Of a stretch of 64,000 nucleotides of DNA, positions 17,549 through 27,378 are shown one piece after another. Position 1 is the stretch's first letter. Every line of letters starts with the position of its first letter. A program made the translations under genes and the position numbers. The notes beneath the pieces are model-generated. The model saw only the letters and a program-made list of their open reading frames with translations. It ran no database searches and was not told the origin of the DNA. Source of the DNA: Bacteroidales bacterium (GTDB lineage: Bacteria; Bacteroidota; Bacteroidia; Bacteroidales; Rikenellaceae); assembly GCA_910574205.1 (NCBI GenBank), contig CAJSYJ010000001.1:1-64000 (forward strand), written 5' to 3'.

Positions 17549-17640
17549 TTACACCTATTTTTTTGTTATTTTTTCTTGGTGCAAAGGTCCTCATTATCAG
17601 TGAATTATGCAAGTGTAAAATATTGAATATCAATGAAATA

Positions 17641-17712
17641 TGCGGAATGTCGTTGGACTTGGAGACGGGGATTTTCAAGTCCAACGATTTCTCCAACGAA
17701 CAACCTTCCGCA
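17641..17712. repeat. nested palindrome between the integrase and ssrA
   Basis: A perfect 12-bp inverted repeat TCGTTGGACTTG (17650-17661) / CAAGTCCAACGA (17676-17687) is nested in a looser outer palindrome whose ends are TGCGGAA (17641-17647) and TTCCGCA (17706-17712). It lies in the integrase 5' region next to the element junction, where arm-type or regulatory sites are expected. Confidence 0.55.
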
Positions 17713-17740
17713 AAGTGCATTTCCATTCATCATTTTACAA

Positions 17741-17776
17741 AATAAAAATCCTGCAATTCAACGAATTACAGGCTTT
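17741..17776 (-). terminator. ssrA intrinsic terminator
   Basis: Stem CCTGcAATTC (17750-17759) / GAATTaCAGG (17763-17772). Read on the minus strand it is followed by an ATTTTTATT tract, about 30 nt beyond the tmRNA 3' end. T residues on the plus side may make it bidirectional. Confidence 0.75.
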
Positions 17777-17801
17777 TTCATTGTCTTTCATCAGACATTC
17801 G

Positions 17802-18201
17802 TGGAGGCGGCGGGGGTCGAACCCGCGTCCAAACAAGGAACCCGAGAGCTTTCTACATGTTTAGCCGGCCGTTTGGTCCTTCTATCGGAGCACGGCAGGC
17901 GGCAGCCAAACCCCGATCCCAGCCTCTGTGTCTCGTGCGATAATCGAGGCGCATATCGCACTATCTCTTAATCGATGATACCCCGTATGACAGGCGGTTA
18001 AAGAGCGGAATCGCCCGTCGGGATACTCGTCGCACGACCTCCTCGGATCACGCGATTAAGCCAATTTTCCTTGAAAATTAGGCAGCGAGTGCATAGCTGT
18101 TATTGCCATTTGTAGTTTGAGTGTTGCGATTTACGAGACCCCACACAATGCTCGACATGCTTACAATCAAATTCTACCTGCTGTCAAAACCGGTCGCCCC
18201 C
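17802..18201 (-). ncRNA. ssrA: tmRNA
   Basis: A 400-nt transfer-messenger RNA. The 5' end GGGGGCG (18201-18195) pairs with CGCCTCC next to the 3' end (17809-17803), leaving the A discriminator at 17802; CCA is not encoded. The 3' part has the T-arm GGTTCGACCCCCGCC. The tag reading frame ends in codons for GNNSYALAA followed by TAA (near 18066), matching the Bacteroidetes pattern (GENNYALAA-like). tmRNA with SmpB rescues stalled ribosomes and tags the nascent chain for proteolysis. The 3' end of ssrA is a classic integration site, and the element to its left ends at this gene. Confidence 0.96.
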
Positions 18202-18236
18202 GATTTCGTTGCCGCAGTCAGCGTTCAACTGTCGTG

Positions 18237-18283
18237 CAAATGTAGCGATTTTTTGTCTAATGCAAAAATAATTATTACTTTTG
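18237..18283. promoter_or_regulatory. divergent promoters of ssrA and the ftsE-like gene
   Basis: On the minus strand TACATTTG (18244-18237) stands 36 nt upstream of the tmRNA 5' end. On the plus strand TACTTTTG (18276-18283) is preceded by TTTG (18252-18255) with a 20-bp spacer and lies 22 bp before the ftsE-like start. Both fit the Bacteroidetes -33/-7 pattern. Confidence 0.65.
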
Positions 18284-18305
18284 CCGATATATTATCATTG
18301 CCATT

Positions 18306-19043
18306 ATGGATAGTACACGCGTCATAGACCTGAGAAACGTATCTATATTCCATAGCGACCGAGGCCGCTCGCGCCACGACGACATGCGCGACGAGCTCGT
18401 TCTGTCGGATGTCGATCTGCGTGTCGATGCCGGCGAGTTCGTCTACCTTATAGGCCGTGTCGGCAGCGGCAAGAGCACGCTGCTCAAAACGCTCTATGCC
18501 GAGGTCGATCTGCGCCGCGGCGACGCCGAAGTCGTCGGGTTCGACCTGCGCCGCATACGGCGTCGCGAGATACCTTTTCTGCGCCGCAGCATGGGCATCG
18601 TGTTTCAGGACTACCAGCTGCTGGTCGACCGCAACGTGTTCGACAACCTTTACGACGTTATGCGCGCTACGGGCTGGTCGGATGAGAGCGCGATCCGCAG
18701 CCGCATCGACGAGGTTCTGCATCTGGTAAATCTCGAACAGAAATATTATAAGATGCCTTTCGAGCTGTCGGGCGGCGAGCAGCAGCGCCTGGTCATCGCA
18801 CGCGCTCTGCTCAACAGCCCCCGTCTGCTGCTGGCCGACGAGCCGACCGGCAATCTCGACCCGGTTACCGCCGACGGCATCATGGAGTTGTTCAAGCGCA
18901 TCGCGGCCGACGGCTGCGCGGTCGTGATGTCGACTCACAACATATCTCTCATCGAGCAGTATCCCTCGCGCACTATCCTCTTTTCGCAGGGACGCATCCG
19001 CGAGGTCGACATGCAGACGCTGCTGTCGCAGGCCGAAGTATAA
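18306..19043 (+). CDS. ftsE: FtsE-like ABC transporter ATP-binding protein
   Basis: A 245-residue ABC ATPase. Walker A is GRVGSGKST near residue 52, the signature motif is [17 protein letters not shown] near 155, Walker B is [11 protein letters not shown] near 178 and the switch His is in MSTHNISL. The sequence resembles FtsE, which with FtsX couples septal peptidoglycan hydrolysis to cell division; several Bacteroidetes keep ftsE apart from ftsX, and no ftsX is nearby here. It is transcribed alone from a well-formed promoter. LolD-type or MacB-type ATPases are the main alternatives, so the symbol is probable rather than certain. Confidence 0.78.
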   Translation: MDSTRVIDLRNVSIFHSDRGRSRHDDMRDELVLSDVDLRVDAGEFVYLIGRVGSGKSTLLKTLYAEVDLRRGDAEVVGFDLRRIRRREIPFLRRSMGIVFQDYQLLVDRNVFDNLYDVMRATGWSDESAIRSRIDEVLHLVNLEQKYYKMPFELSGGEQQRLVIARALLNSPRLLLADEPTGNLDPVTADGIMELFKRIAADGCAVVMSTHNISLIEQYPSRTILFSQGRIREVDMQTLLSQAEV

Positions 19044-19161
19044 GAGTCCGATAGCTGCATATAGCGTACGGGGTTTGCCGGTGGCGACGAACTCCGTTTT
19101 ACGTATCTTTTCCGGTGCCGACAAAAGCATCCGCAGAGTTGCGATTGTCAAAAATGTTTAG

Positions 19162-19169
19162 TATCTTTG
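19162..19169 (+). promoter_or_regulatory. gyrB -7 box
   Basis: TATCTTTG fits TAnnTTTG and lies 35 bp upstream of the gyrB start codon. Confidence 0.55.
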
Positions 19170-19204
19170 TGCGTTATTTATAGACGATAAATTTCGATAG
19201 ATAG

Positions 19205-21166
<1,962 letters not shown>

Positions 21167-21175
21167 CATTTACCC

Positions 21176-21209
21176 GAGGATTGTCCCGTATGGGATGATC
21201 CTCTTTTTT
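21176..21209 (+). terminator. gyrB intrinsic terminator
   Basis: Stem GAGGAT...ATCCTC (21176-21181 / 21198-21203) with an inner TCCC/GGGA pairing, followed by a T run. Confidence 0.8.
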
Positions 21210-21306
21210 ATATACCAGCGTTTTCTGTCAGTCGGGTGCCGAGCTTTTGGGGCTTGGCCGTGGCGAGGCAAACGTCGAAACAGATACAACCCTTATTTAT
21301 TGGACT

Positions 21307-21927
21307 ATGGAGGTAACCGTAATTGGTGTCGCCGGCGGCACCGGATCTGGTAAAAGCACGCTCGTAAAGCGTTTGCAGGAGGCATTCATCGGCGATGATG
21401 TGGCTACGCTGTGCCACGATTACTACTACAAGTCGCACCCCGAGCTGACCTACGAGGAGCGTACGCGCCTCAATTACGACCACCCGCAGGCATTCGATAC
21501 CGACATGCTCGTCGAGCATATACGTGCTTTGAAGAACAATGTCCCGATAGAGCATCCCGTATATTCGTTCGTCGACCATAACCGCACCGACGAGCGCGTG
21601 CTCGTCAAACCGTCGCGAGTCGTTATCGTCGACGGTATATTGATATTCGAAAACAAGGAGTTGCGCGATTTGATGGATATAAAGGTTTATGTAGATACCG
21701 ATGCCGATCTGCGTCTGGCACGCCGTATCCTCCGCGACGTCTGCGACCGCGGCCGTACCATGCAGTCGGTCATCGAGCAGTATACCAATACCGTCAAACC
21801 GATGCACGAGGAGTTTGTCGAGCCGTCGAAGAAGTATGCCGACGTGATTATACCCGAGGGCGGCTTCAACTCTGTCGCCGTCGCGATGCTTATCCAAAAT
21901 ATTCGCTCGCTTATCGATGCGAAATAA
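21307..21927 (+). CDS. udk: uridine kinase
   Basis: A 206-residue kinase that phosphorylates uridine and cytidine to UMP and CMP in pyrimidine salvage. Walker A is GVAGGTGSGKST at residues 6-17. The HDYYYKS and NYDHPQAFD segments near 40-60 form the nucleoside site, and RLARRILRDVCDRGR near 140 is the lid typical of uridine kinases. The frame is open 20 codons upstream, but ATG 21307 places the first beta strand and P-loop at the normal distance. It is monocistronic between the gyrB terminator and its own terminator at 21984. The de novo pyr operon lies 17 kb away, so salvage and synthesis are near each other but not linked. Confidence 0.93.
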   Translation: MEVTVIGVAGGTGSGKSTLVKRLQEAFIGDDVATLCHDYYYKSHPELTYEERTRLNYDHPQAFDTDMLVEHIRALKNNVPIEHPVYSFVDHNRTDERVLVKPSRVVIVDGILIFENKELRDLMDIKVYVDTDADLRLARRILRDVCDRGRTMQSVIEQYTNTVKPMHEEFVEPSKKYADVIIPEGGFNSVAVAMLIQNIRSLIDAK

Positions 21928-21983
21928 TATCTGCGTGCAGGAGACTATTGCACGTTGCGAGGGTTTTCCCGCGATATAGAATT

Positions 21984-22011
21984 GCCCCGACATCTCGTCG
22001 GGGCATTTTTT
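21984..22011 (+). terminator. udk intrinsic terminator
   Basis: Perfect stem GCCCCGAC (21984-21991) / GTCGGGGC (21997-22004) with a 5-nt loop followed by a T tract. Confidence 0.88.
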
Positions 22012-22051
22012 CTATATCGTATGTGCGATACATCGCTGTTCCATGCCGATG

Positions 22052-22612
22052 TCATGCGTCTTTGATTACGATGTTGAGATGCGATACCAGCCCTTCGAGC
22101 CCGTATCTCGAAAATACGGTCTTTTTGAGTCTGCACTCCCTCGGATCGATCGCAAAGTTGAATGCGGCGGAGAGGTCTGCCCGTTCCAGATCGGCGCCCG
22201 CGAACGAAGCCCTTTCCATATCGCAGCCGGCGAATGTCGAATCGGGGATGCCTGCACTCTCGAATGACGTATCGTGCATACGGCAGTTGCGGAATGCCAA
22301 TCCTCGCAGTTTGATATTGGCAAAGCTCGCGTAATCGAGGTTGCATCGGTTGAAACTCAGGGCGTTGGAGAAGCGGTCTATGGCAGACAGATCGGCTCCG
22401 ATCATTTTGCAATCCGTAAATGCTGCATCTCTGAGCCCGCATGCGAACACCGTCATTGCGAAGTTGCATTTGTCGAAAACGCACTTTTCGAATGCCGTCT
22501 TGCGAATGGTTCGATCCGAGAAATCACACGACACGAATCTACAATCGTAGAACTCGTCGGACGAACCGATTTCGGAGAAGTCTGCTTTTTCGTATAATGT
22601 GCTTTCGGTCAT
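22052..22612 (-). CDS. pentapeptide-repeat protein
   Basis: A 186-residue protein built almost entirely of A(D/N)LXX-type pentapeptide repeats, for example CDFSDRTIRKTAF, CKMIGADLS and ADLERADLSAAFNF. These fold into a right-handed quadrilateral beta-helix that mimics DNA. The length (about 190-220 in relatives) and a break near residue 110 are similar to the Qnr/McbG group that binds gyrase and topoisomerase IV, and gyrB lies 1 kb away; however, pentapeptide proteins are diverse and quinolone protection is not shown. The ATG at 22612 is preferred over one 33 bp upstream because the repeats begin just after it. Confidence 0.8.
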   Translation of the reverse strand: MTESTLYEKADFSEIGSSDEFYDCRFVSCDFSDRTIRKTAFEKCVFDKCNFAMTVFACGLRDAAFTDCKMIGADLSAIDRFSNALSFNRCNLDYASFANIKLRGLAFRNCRMHDTSFESAGIPDSTFAGCDMERASFAGADLERADLSAAFNFAIDPRECRLKKTVFSRYGLEGLVSHLNIVIKDA

Positions 22613-23030
22613 AGCGTTTGTCTGTCGATCGTATCTATGCGACATTCAAAAATACGAAAAATATCCCGACCGGCAAAATCGCTCACTCCTCAATCTCCGA
22701 ACTCGGTATTCAGACATGCTCTGCCGCGCTGCTATTATTCTTGACCCTCCTGCTCGATACGATTATTCGTTGCCGAACACGATGCCGTGTTACCCTACTA
22801 TTATATCCGACTTCCCTTCGTTTCGTTGCCGGTATCTTCGACATGCCTCCGAATGTATATAAGCAAGGGTTATATAAATAGTGACGCGTATATGTATCGT
22901 CTATCGTAATCCGAAATTCTGACTGCGCTTATAGGTTATATCTATAAAGTTTGTCGAGGCTATTGTCTTAGATGATACTTATTAGGCAGATGGCTCTCAG
23001 ACCGCAGGTTGTCGGATATGGGCAAAAATA
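22613..23030. other. intergenic region, no gene seen
   Basis: About 420 bp between the start of the pentapeptide gene and the terminator of the zeta-kinase pair. Short open frames exist, but none has a recognisable motif or start context. The promoter of the pentapeptide gene must lie at its left end. Confidence 0.5.
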
Positions 23031-23057
23031 TACCCCCGAGCATTCGGCTCGGGGGTA
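23031..23057 (-). terminator. terminator of the zeta-kinase pair
   Basis: Perfect 10-bp stem TACCCCCGAG (23031-23040) / CTCGGGGGTA (23048-23057). On the minus strand it is followed by TATTTTTG, which fits an intrinsic terminator for the genes ending at 23082. Confidence 0.85.
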
Positions 23058-23081
23058 TTACGTTTGGTCCTTTCGGATCGC

Positions 23082-23240
23082 TTATCTCAGCTCGTCGGGA
23101 CGAAGGTGCATGATCTTGCCGTCACGTATGACAACCAGATCGCCGTTTTCGCGTTTTGTCCTCTCTATCAGTCTCTTTTGGGCGAGCAGAACTCCCGCGT
23201 CGATCCTCTCCTGCAACTGTCTGATCTCAAATTCACTCAT
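23082..23240 (-). CDS. 52-residue partner of the zeta-like kinase
   Basis: A short gene whose ATG (23240) overlaps the zeta-kinase stop by 8 bp (ATGAGTGA), so it is translationally coupled. The product begins MSEFEIRQLQERIDAGVLLA, predicted as one amphipathic helix, followed by a basic segment and a short beta-like end (VVIRDGKIMHLRPDEL). Its size, charge and coupling fit an antitoxin or accessory protein of the kinase, although epsilon antitoxins normally precede zeta. It is followed by a terminator, closing a two-gene unit. I do not recognise the family with certainty. Confidence 0.6.
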   Translation of the reverse strand: MSEFEIRQLQERIDAGVLLAQKRLIERTKRENGDLVVIRDGKIMHLRPDELR

Positions 23241-23805
23241 AATCAAGAATCGTTTTGTACGATAACGTATCGATAATTTCTTTTATTTCATCGCGCGTAC
23301 CGTATGCGATTTTTCTGACACCTTCGGCTGTACTGTTGTCGTATATGACCCAATAATCGCATATCGGCATGTAGAGCGACGTGAGGTTGTGCAGGCTGCT
23401 GGCGTAGCGACGACAAACGACGCTGGCCGGTATGTTGTGACCTCCTTCGCTGACACGTTTGGCAACACGCTCGACGGCTTGTTTGGGTGTCGGGAGCCAG
23501 AAATAGAGCAACGACACGAAGTAACCCTGAGCGTGAGCCCTGTCGATGAACTTGGAGTAGGTGCGTGTCGACAGCGTAGTCTCGAACGCGAAATCGGCTC
23601 CTTCGTTCAGCAGGTCGTTCATACGTCTCAACATCAACCGTCCCGCTTCGATCGCCATGCTCTCGGGATTGAACGGCGAAAGACCGCGCGCAATCTCGTC
23701 GGCATTGACAAATTCGTTGCATCGAAGCATGTCGGGCAGAATCGTATACGACGCGGTCGTTTTACCCGCACCGTTACAACCTGCTATGATGTAGAGCTTC
23801 TGCAT
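23233..23805 (-). CDS. zeta-toxin-like P-loop kinase
   Basis: A 190-residue P-loop kinase of the zeta toxin/AAA_33 type. Walker A is GCNGAGKTT near residue 9. FVNADEIARGLSP near 32 contains the Asp thought to act in substrate phosphorylation in zeta proteins, and FAFETTLSTRTY near 72 is the typical second motif. Zeta toxins phosphorylate UDP-N-acetylglucosamine; chromosomal relatives may have other roles. It overlaps a 52-residue downstream gene and has its own promoter (23824-23831), with a very short 5' leader. It lies at the end of the purine operon but is separated from purB by a hairpin. Confidence 0.82.
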   Translation of the reverse strand: MQKLYIIAGCNGAGKTTASYTILPDMLRCNEFVNADEIARGLSPFNPESMAIEAGRLMLRRMNDLLNEGADFAFETTLSTRTYSKFIDRAHAQGYFVSLLYFWLPTPKQAVERVAKRVSEGGHNIPASVVCRRYASSLHNLTSLYMPICDYWVIYDNSTAEGVRKIAYGTRDEIKEIIDTLSYKTILDYE

Positions 23806-23823
23806 ACCTCATCAATCACTTCG

Positions 23824-23831
23824 CAAATATA
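23824..23831 (-). promoter_or_regulatory. zeta-kinase -7 box
   Basis: On the minus strand TATATTTG fits TAnnTTTG, with predicted transcription start about 10 nt before the ATG at 23805. Confidence 0.55.
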
Positions 23832-23900
23832 ATACTTTCCTGCGAAACCGCCAAATCCGGCTGTCGCTGAACATCACAAATTGTGTTCCTAAACACGGCT

Positions 23901-23940
23901 GGTGCGCCTAATGACATGATAACCAGTCGTAAGGCGCACC
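23901..23940 (-). terminator. possible terminator of the purine operon
   Basis: Inverted repeat GGTGCGCCT (23901-23909) / AGGCGCACC (23932-23940), immediately after purB. There is no clear T tract, so termination may need a factor. Confidence 0.5.
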
Positions 23941-23947
23941 TGTCGTA

Positions 23948-25243
23948 TTATTCGATACCTACGCGGCTGAATATGTAATCGACGCGTTTGAAGTAGTATT
24001 CGAGCGTGAAGCAGGCGTCGAGCTCGTCGCGCGTAAGATGACGCATCACCTCGTCGCTCTGTGCGAGCAGCTCCTGATAGTCGGCCGCCTCGCTCATGGC
24101 GCGCATGGCTATGGGCTGTACGGTGTCGTAAGCCTGCTCGCGCGACAGTCCCTTGTCGATCAGTGCGTTCATTACACGCTGGGCGAATATGACTTTGCGC
24201 GTGCGATAGATGTTGGCCGTCATCTGCTCCTCGAATACTACCAGATTTTCCAATATGCCTCCCATGCGCACGAGCATATAGTCGAGCAGCATCGTTGCGT
24301 CGGGCAGTATGATGCGCTCGGTCGACGAGTGCGAAATGTCGCGTTCGTGCCACAGAGCTACGTTCTCGTAGAGCGCAGCCATATATCCGCGCATGACGCG
24401 TGCGCAGCCGCAGATGTTCTCGCTGCTTATCGGGTTGCGTTTGTGAGGCATTGCGCTCGAACCTTTCTGTCCCTTGCCGAACGACTCCTCGACCTCGTGC
24501 ACCTCGGTGCGTTGCAGGTTGCGTATCTCCATAGCCATCTGTTCGAGGGTCGAGGCTATGACGGCGAGCGTGGCCATGTAATAGGCATGACGGTCGCGCT
24601 GGATGACTTGGGTCGATATGTCGGCGCTGTCGATACCGAGCTTGTCGCACACGTAGTCCTGAATCTGGGGCGGAATGTTGGCGAAGTTGCCCACGGCACC
24701 GCTGATCTTGCCCACCTCGACGCCGCGCGCCGCCGTGCGGAAACGCTCGCGGTTGCGCTTCATCTCCTCGTACCACAAGGCCCATTTCAGACCGAAGCTC
24801 GTTATGTCGGCATGTATGCCGTGCGTACGGCCTATGCAGGGCGTATTCTTGAAGCGCAGCGCCTGACGACGCAGTATATCCAAGAACTTGTCGATGTCGG
24901 CGGCGATGATCTCGTCGGCCTGTTTGAGCAGATAACCGTTGGCCGTATCTACGACATCGGTGCTCGTCAGTCCGTAGTGCACCCACTTGCGCTCGTCGCC
25001 GAGCGTCTCGCTGACGGCACGCGTGAATGCCACGATGTCGTGGCGCGTCTGCTCTTCGATCTGGCGTATGCGGTCTATATCGAACGACGCGTTGCGCCAC
25101 AGCTTCTCGACATCCTCGGCAGGGACCACGCCCAGCGTGCTCCACGCCTCCGAGGCGAGTATCTCGACTTTGAGGTACGCGTCGAACTTGTTCTTTTCCG
25201 TCCACACGCGGCGCATGGCCTCGCGACTGTATCTTTCGATCAT
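23948..25243 (-). CDS. purB: adenylosuccinate lyase
   Basis: A 431-residue fumarase/aspartase superfamily enzyme. It cleaves SAICAR to AICAR and fumarate in IMP synthesis and adenylosuccinate to AMP in the AMP branch. The family signature is GSSAMPHKRNPI near residue 261, which contains the flexible catalytic loop. TSTDVVDTANG near 92 and GRTHGIHADITSFG near 138 hold the catalytic residues (His in GRTHG). The homotetramer is cytoplasmic. It is the last gene of the purine operon, 13 bp after folD. The only IMP-to-AMP enzyme missing from the cluster is purA. The start at 25243 (MIERYSREAMRRVWTE) is the usual N-terminus. Confidence 0.96.
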   Translation of the reverse strand: MIERYSREAMRRVWTEKNKFDAYLKVEILASEAWSTLGVVPAEDVEKLWRNASFDIDRIRQIEEQTRHDIVAFTRAVSETLGDERKWVHYGLTSTDVVDTANGYLLKQADEIIAADIDKFLDILRRQALRFKNTPCIGRTHGIHADITSFGLKWALWYEEMKRNRERFRTAARGVEVGKISGAVGNFANIPPQIQDYVCDKLGIDSADISTQVIQRDRHAYYMATLAVIASTLEQMAMEIRNLQRTEVHEVEESFGKGQKGSSAMPHKRNPISSENICGCARVMRGYMAALYENVALWHERDISHSSTERIILPDATMLLDYMLVRMGGILENLVVFEEQMTANIYRTRKVIFAQRVMNALIDKGLSREQAYDTVQPIAMRAMSEAADYQELLAQSDEVMRHLTRDELDACFTLEYYFKRVDYIFSRVGIE

Positions 25244-25255
25244 GGCAGGAGTGGT

Positions 25256-26107
25256 TTATTTATCCATGCGTTTGAGGAAACACTCTACCGTATTCTCCAT
25301 AAGGCATGCGATCGTCATAGGTCCTACGCCGCCCGGAGTCTTGGTAATGTAAGAGGCGATGTCCTGACATGCCTCGAAGTCGACGTCGCCGCACAACTTG
25401 CCGGTTCGGCTGTCGCGGTTGACGCCTACGTCGATGACGACGGCGCCGGGCTTGACCATGTCGGCCGTGACGAACCGCTCGCGGCCTATCGCCACGACGA
25501 GTATGTCGGCGCGGCGCGTTACCTCCGCAAGATTGCGTGTGCGCGAATGCGCGACGGTTACCGTGGCGTTCTCGTCGGTCAGCAGCTTGGCTACGGGCAG
25601 GCCGACGATGTTGCTGCGGCCGATAACCACCGCCTCCTTGCCCGAGATCTCGATCTCGGCCGATTTGAGGAGCTTGATGATGCCCTTGGGCGTGCACGGC
25701 AGCACGCAGGGCTGTTTGAGCCACAGACGGGCTACGTTCAGGGGGTGGAATCCGTCGACATCCTTATCGACCGATATGGCCGATATTACCTTGTTCTCGT
25801 CGATATGACGCGGCAGTGGCAGCTGCACGAGGATGCCGTCCACATCGTCGTCGGCATTGAGCTCGGCGATGAGCGCGAGCAGCTCCTCCTCGGAGATCGA
25901 CGCGTCGCGGCGCAGCGTCGTGTTGCGTATGCCTACTTCGGCTGCGGCCTTGGCCTTGCCGGTTACGTACGATACGCTGCCGGGGTCTTCGCCTACGAGT
26001 ATGACAACAAGGTTGGGCACGCGGCCGTAAGTCTCGGCGAAGCCTGCGACGCGCTCGGCCAACTGCGTTTTGAGCGATACGGAAAGTTCTTTACCGTTGA
26101 TAACCAT
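25256..26107 (-). CDS. folD: bifunctional methylenetetrahydrofolate dehydrogenase/cyclohydrolase
   Basis: A 283-residue enzyme that oxidises 5,10-methylene-THF to methenyl-THF and hydrolyses that to 10-formyl-THF. The catalytic Tyr-Lys pair is in SYVTGKAKAA near residue 47, the loop DGILVQLPLP near 93 is present, the NADP-binding motif is GRSNIVGLPVA near 161 and the end signature TKTPGGVGPMT is near 258. Its position between purD and purB, within 15 bp of each, fits a role supplying the 10-formyl-THF used by PurN and PurH of the same operon. Cytoplasmic homodimer. Confidence 0.96.
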   Translation of the reverse strand: MVINGKELSVSLKTQLAERVAGFAETYGRVPNLVVILVGEDPGSVSYVTGKAKAAAEVGIRNTTLRRDASISEEELLALIAELNADDDVDGILVQLPLPRHIDENKVISAISVDKDVDGFHPLNVARLWLKQPCVLPCTPKGIIKLLKSAEIEISGKEAVVIGRSNIVGLPVAKLLTDENATVTVAHSRTRNLAEVTRRADILVVAIGRERFVTADMVKPGAVVIDVGVNRDSRTGKLCGDVDFEACQDIASYITKTPGGVGPMTIACLMENTVECFLKRMDK

Positions 26108-26111
26108 AATT

Positions 26112-27365
26112 CTATTCTCTGTTTTTGAATGCTTTGTCTGCTATATCGTTGCGGTGGAAGAGGTTGTCGCAGCCTATGCGCTCTACCTGCCGCCGCACCT
26201 TATCGCGCGCCTCGGCCAGCGTTGCGGCCGCGCATACGACTATCATTACCCTGCCGCCGGCCGTTACGAGCCGTCCCGCGTCGAGCTTGGTGCCCATGTG
26301 ATACACCGTGGCGTCGAGATCGGCCGGAAGGTCTATCGCACAGCCCTTTTCGTAGCTGCCGGGATAACCTTTCGAAGCCAGTACCACGCCTATTGTCGCC
26401 ATGTCGCTCCAACGGGCTTCGACCGCCTTGCCGTCGGCCACGTCGCACATCAGGCGGCACAGGTCGCTTTCGAGAAGCGGCAGCACGACCTCGGTCTCGG
26501 GGTCGCCGAAGCGGGCGTTGAACTCGATGACCTTGATGCCGTCGGCGGTCTTTATCAATCCGCCGTACAGTACGCCGCAGAACGGCGTGCCCTCCTCATC
26601 GAGCGCCTCGGCCACCGGTCGCATGATATGCTCCATGGCGTAGTCTATGTCGCTCCGGTCGATGAACGGCAGTCCCGTATAGGCTCCCATGCCGCCGGTG
26701 TTGGGTCCCTCGTCGTTGTCGTAGGCGCGTTTGTGGTCCTGCGCTACGGGCATAGGACAAAGGTTGCGTCCCGAGACGAAACACATCAGCGAGAACTCCT
26801 CGCCTTGCAGGAACTCCTCGACCACTACCCTGCCGTGTCCGAACCTATCGTCGACGAGCATGTCGCGGAGCGCCTGCTCGGCCTCGTCGAAGGTATTGGC
26901 TATGACTACCCCCTTGCCGGCAGCCAGCCCGTCGTACTTCAATACCGTGGGCAGCGAGTGCGAACGGACATACTCCACGGCGGCGGCGTAGTCGGTAAAC
27001 GTCCTGTACGCAGCCGTCGGAACGCCGTGCTCGGTCATGAGCCTTTTGGCGAAGTCCTTGCTCGACTCGATGCGGGCTGCGGCCTTAGTCGGTCCAAATA
27101 TACGCAAATTTTTTCGTTTGAAGCAATCCGCAACTCCCCTGTCGAGCGCCGCTTCGGGTCCGACGACCGTAAGGCCTATCTCGTTTCGTTCGGCGAAGTC
27201 GGCCAGCGCCTCCGCGTCGGTATCGGCAATGGCTACGCACTGGGCCTCGGCGGCTATGCCGGCATTTCCCGGTGCGCAATATATCTTCTCGACCTCGGGC
27301 GACTTGGCCAGCGCGTCGACTATGGCGTGGCAGCGTCCTCCGGAACCTATGACAAGTACTTTCAT
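26112..27365 (-). CDS. purD: phosphoribosylamine-glycine ligase (GAR synthetase)
   Basis: A 417-residue ATP-grasp enzyme, second step of IMP synthesis: 5-phosphoribosylamine + glycine + ATP to GAR. The N-terminal Rossmann-like start MKVLVIGSGGRCHAI, the ATP-grasp glycine-rich segment LPTVLKYDGLAAGKGVVIA in overlapping parts (KYDGLAAGKGV near 140) and the signature RFGDPETE near 284 are present. One substitution from most relatives is SGGRCHAI (usually GGREHA), a conservative region for the phosphate loop. It sits 4 bp upstream of folD. The product of PurF is its substrate, and both are in this operon. Confidence 0.95.
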   Translation of the reverse strand: MKVLVIGSGGRCHAIVDALAKSPEVEKIYCAPGNAGIAAEAQCVAIADTDAEALADFAERNEIGLTVVGPEAALDRGVADCFKRKNLRIFGPTKAAARIESSKDFAKRLMTEHGVPTAAYRTFTDYAAAVEYVRSHSLPTVLKYDGLAAGKGVVIANTFDEAEQALRDMLVDDRFGHGRVVVEEFLQGEEFSLMCFVSGRNLCPMPVAQDHKRAYDNDEGPNTGGMGAYTGLPFIDRSDIDYAMEHIMRPVAEALDEEGTPFCGVLYGGLIKTADGIKVIEFNARFGDPETEVVLPLLESDLCRLMCDVADGKAVEARWSDMATIGVVLASKGYPGSYEKGCAIDLPADLDATVYHMGTKLDAGRLVTAGGRVMIVVCAAATLAEARDKVRRQVERIGCDNLFHRNDIADKAFKNRE

Positions 27366-27378
27366 CTGAAAAGCGGGT

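Noticed and set aside
22618..22881. 87-codon frame with a hydrophobic stretch upstream of the pentapeptide gene
   Set aside because: No start signal or family features; the hydrophobic stretch is short and the region looks like ordinary intergenic DNA.
24038..26128. Long open frame (696 codons) on the plus strand opposite purB and folD
   Set aside because: The opposite strand encodes two complete enzymes with all motifs. Open antisense frames of this length are common in GC-rich genes with biased codons. The predicted product is Arg/His/Val/Ala-rich with no motif.
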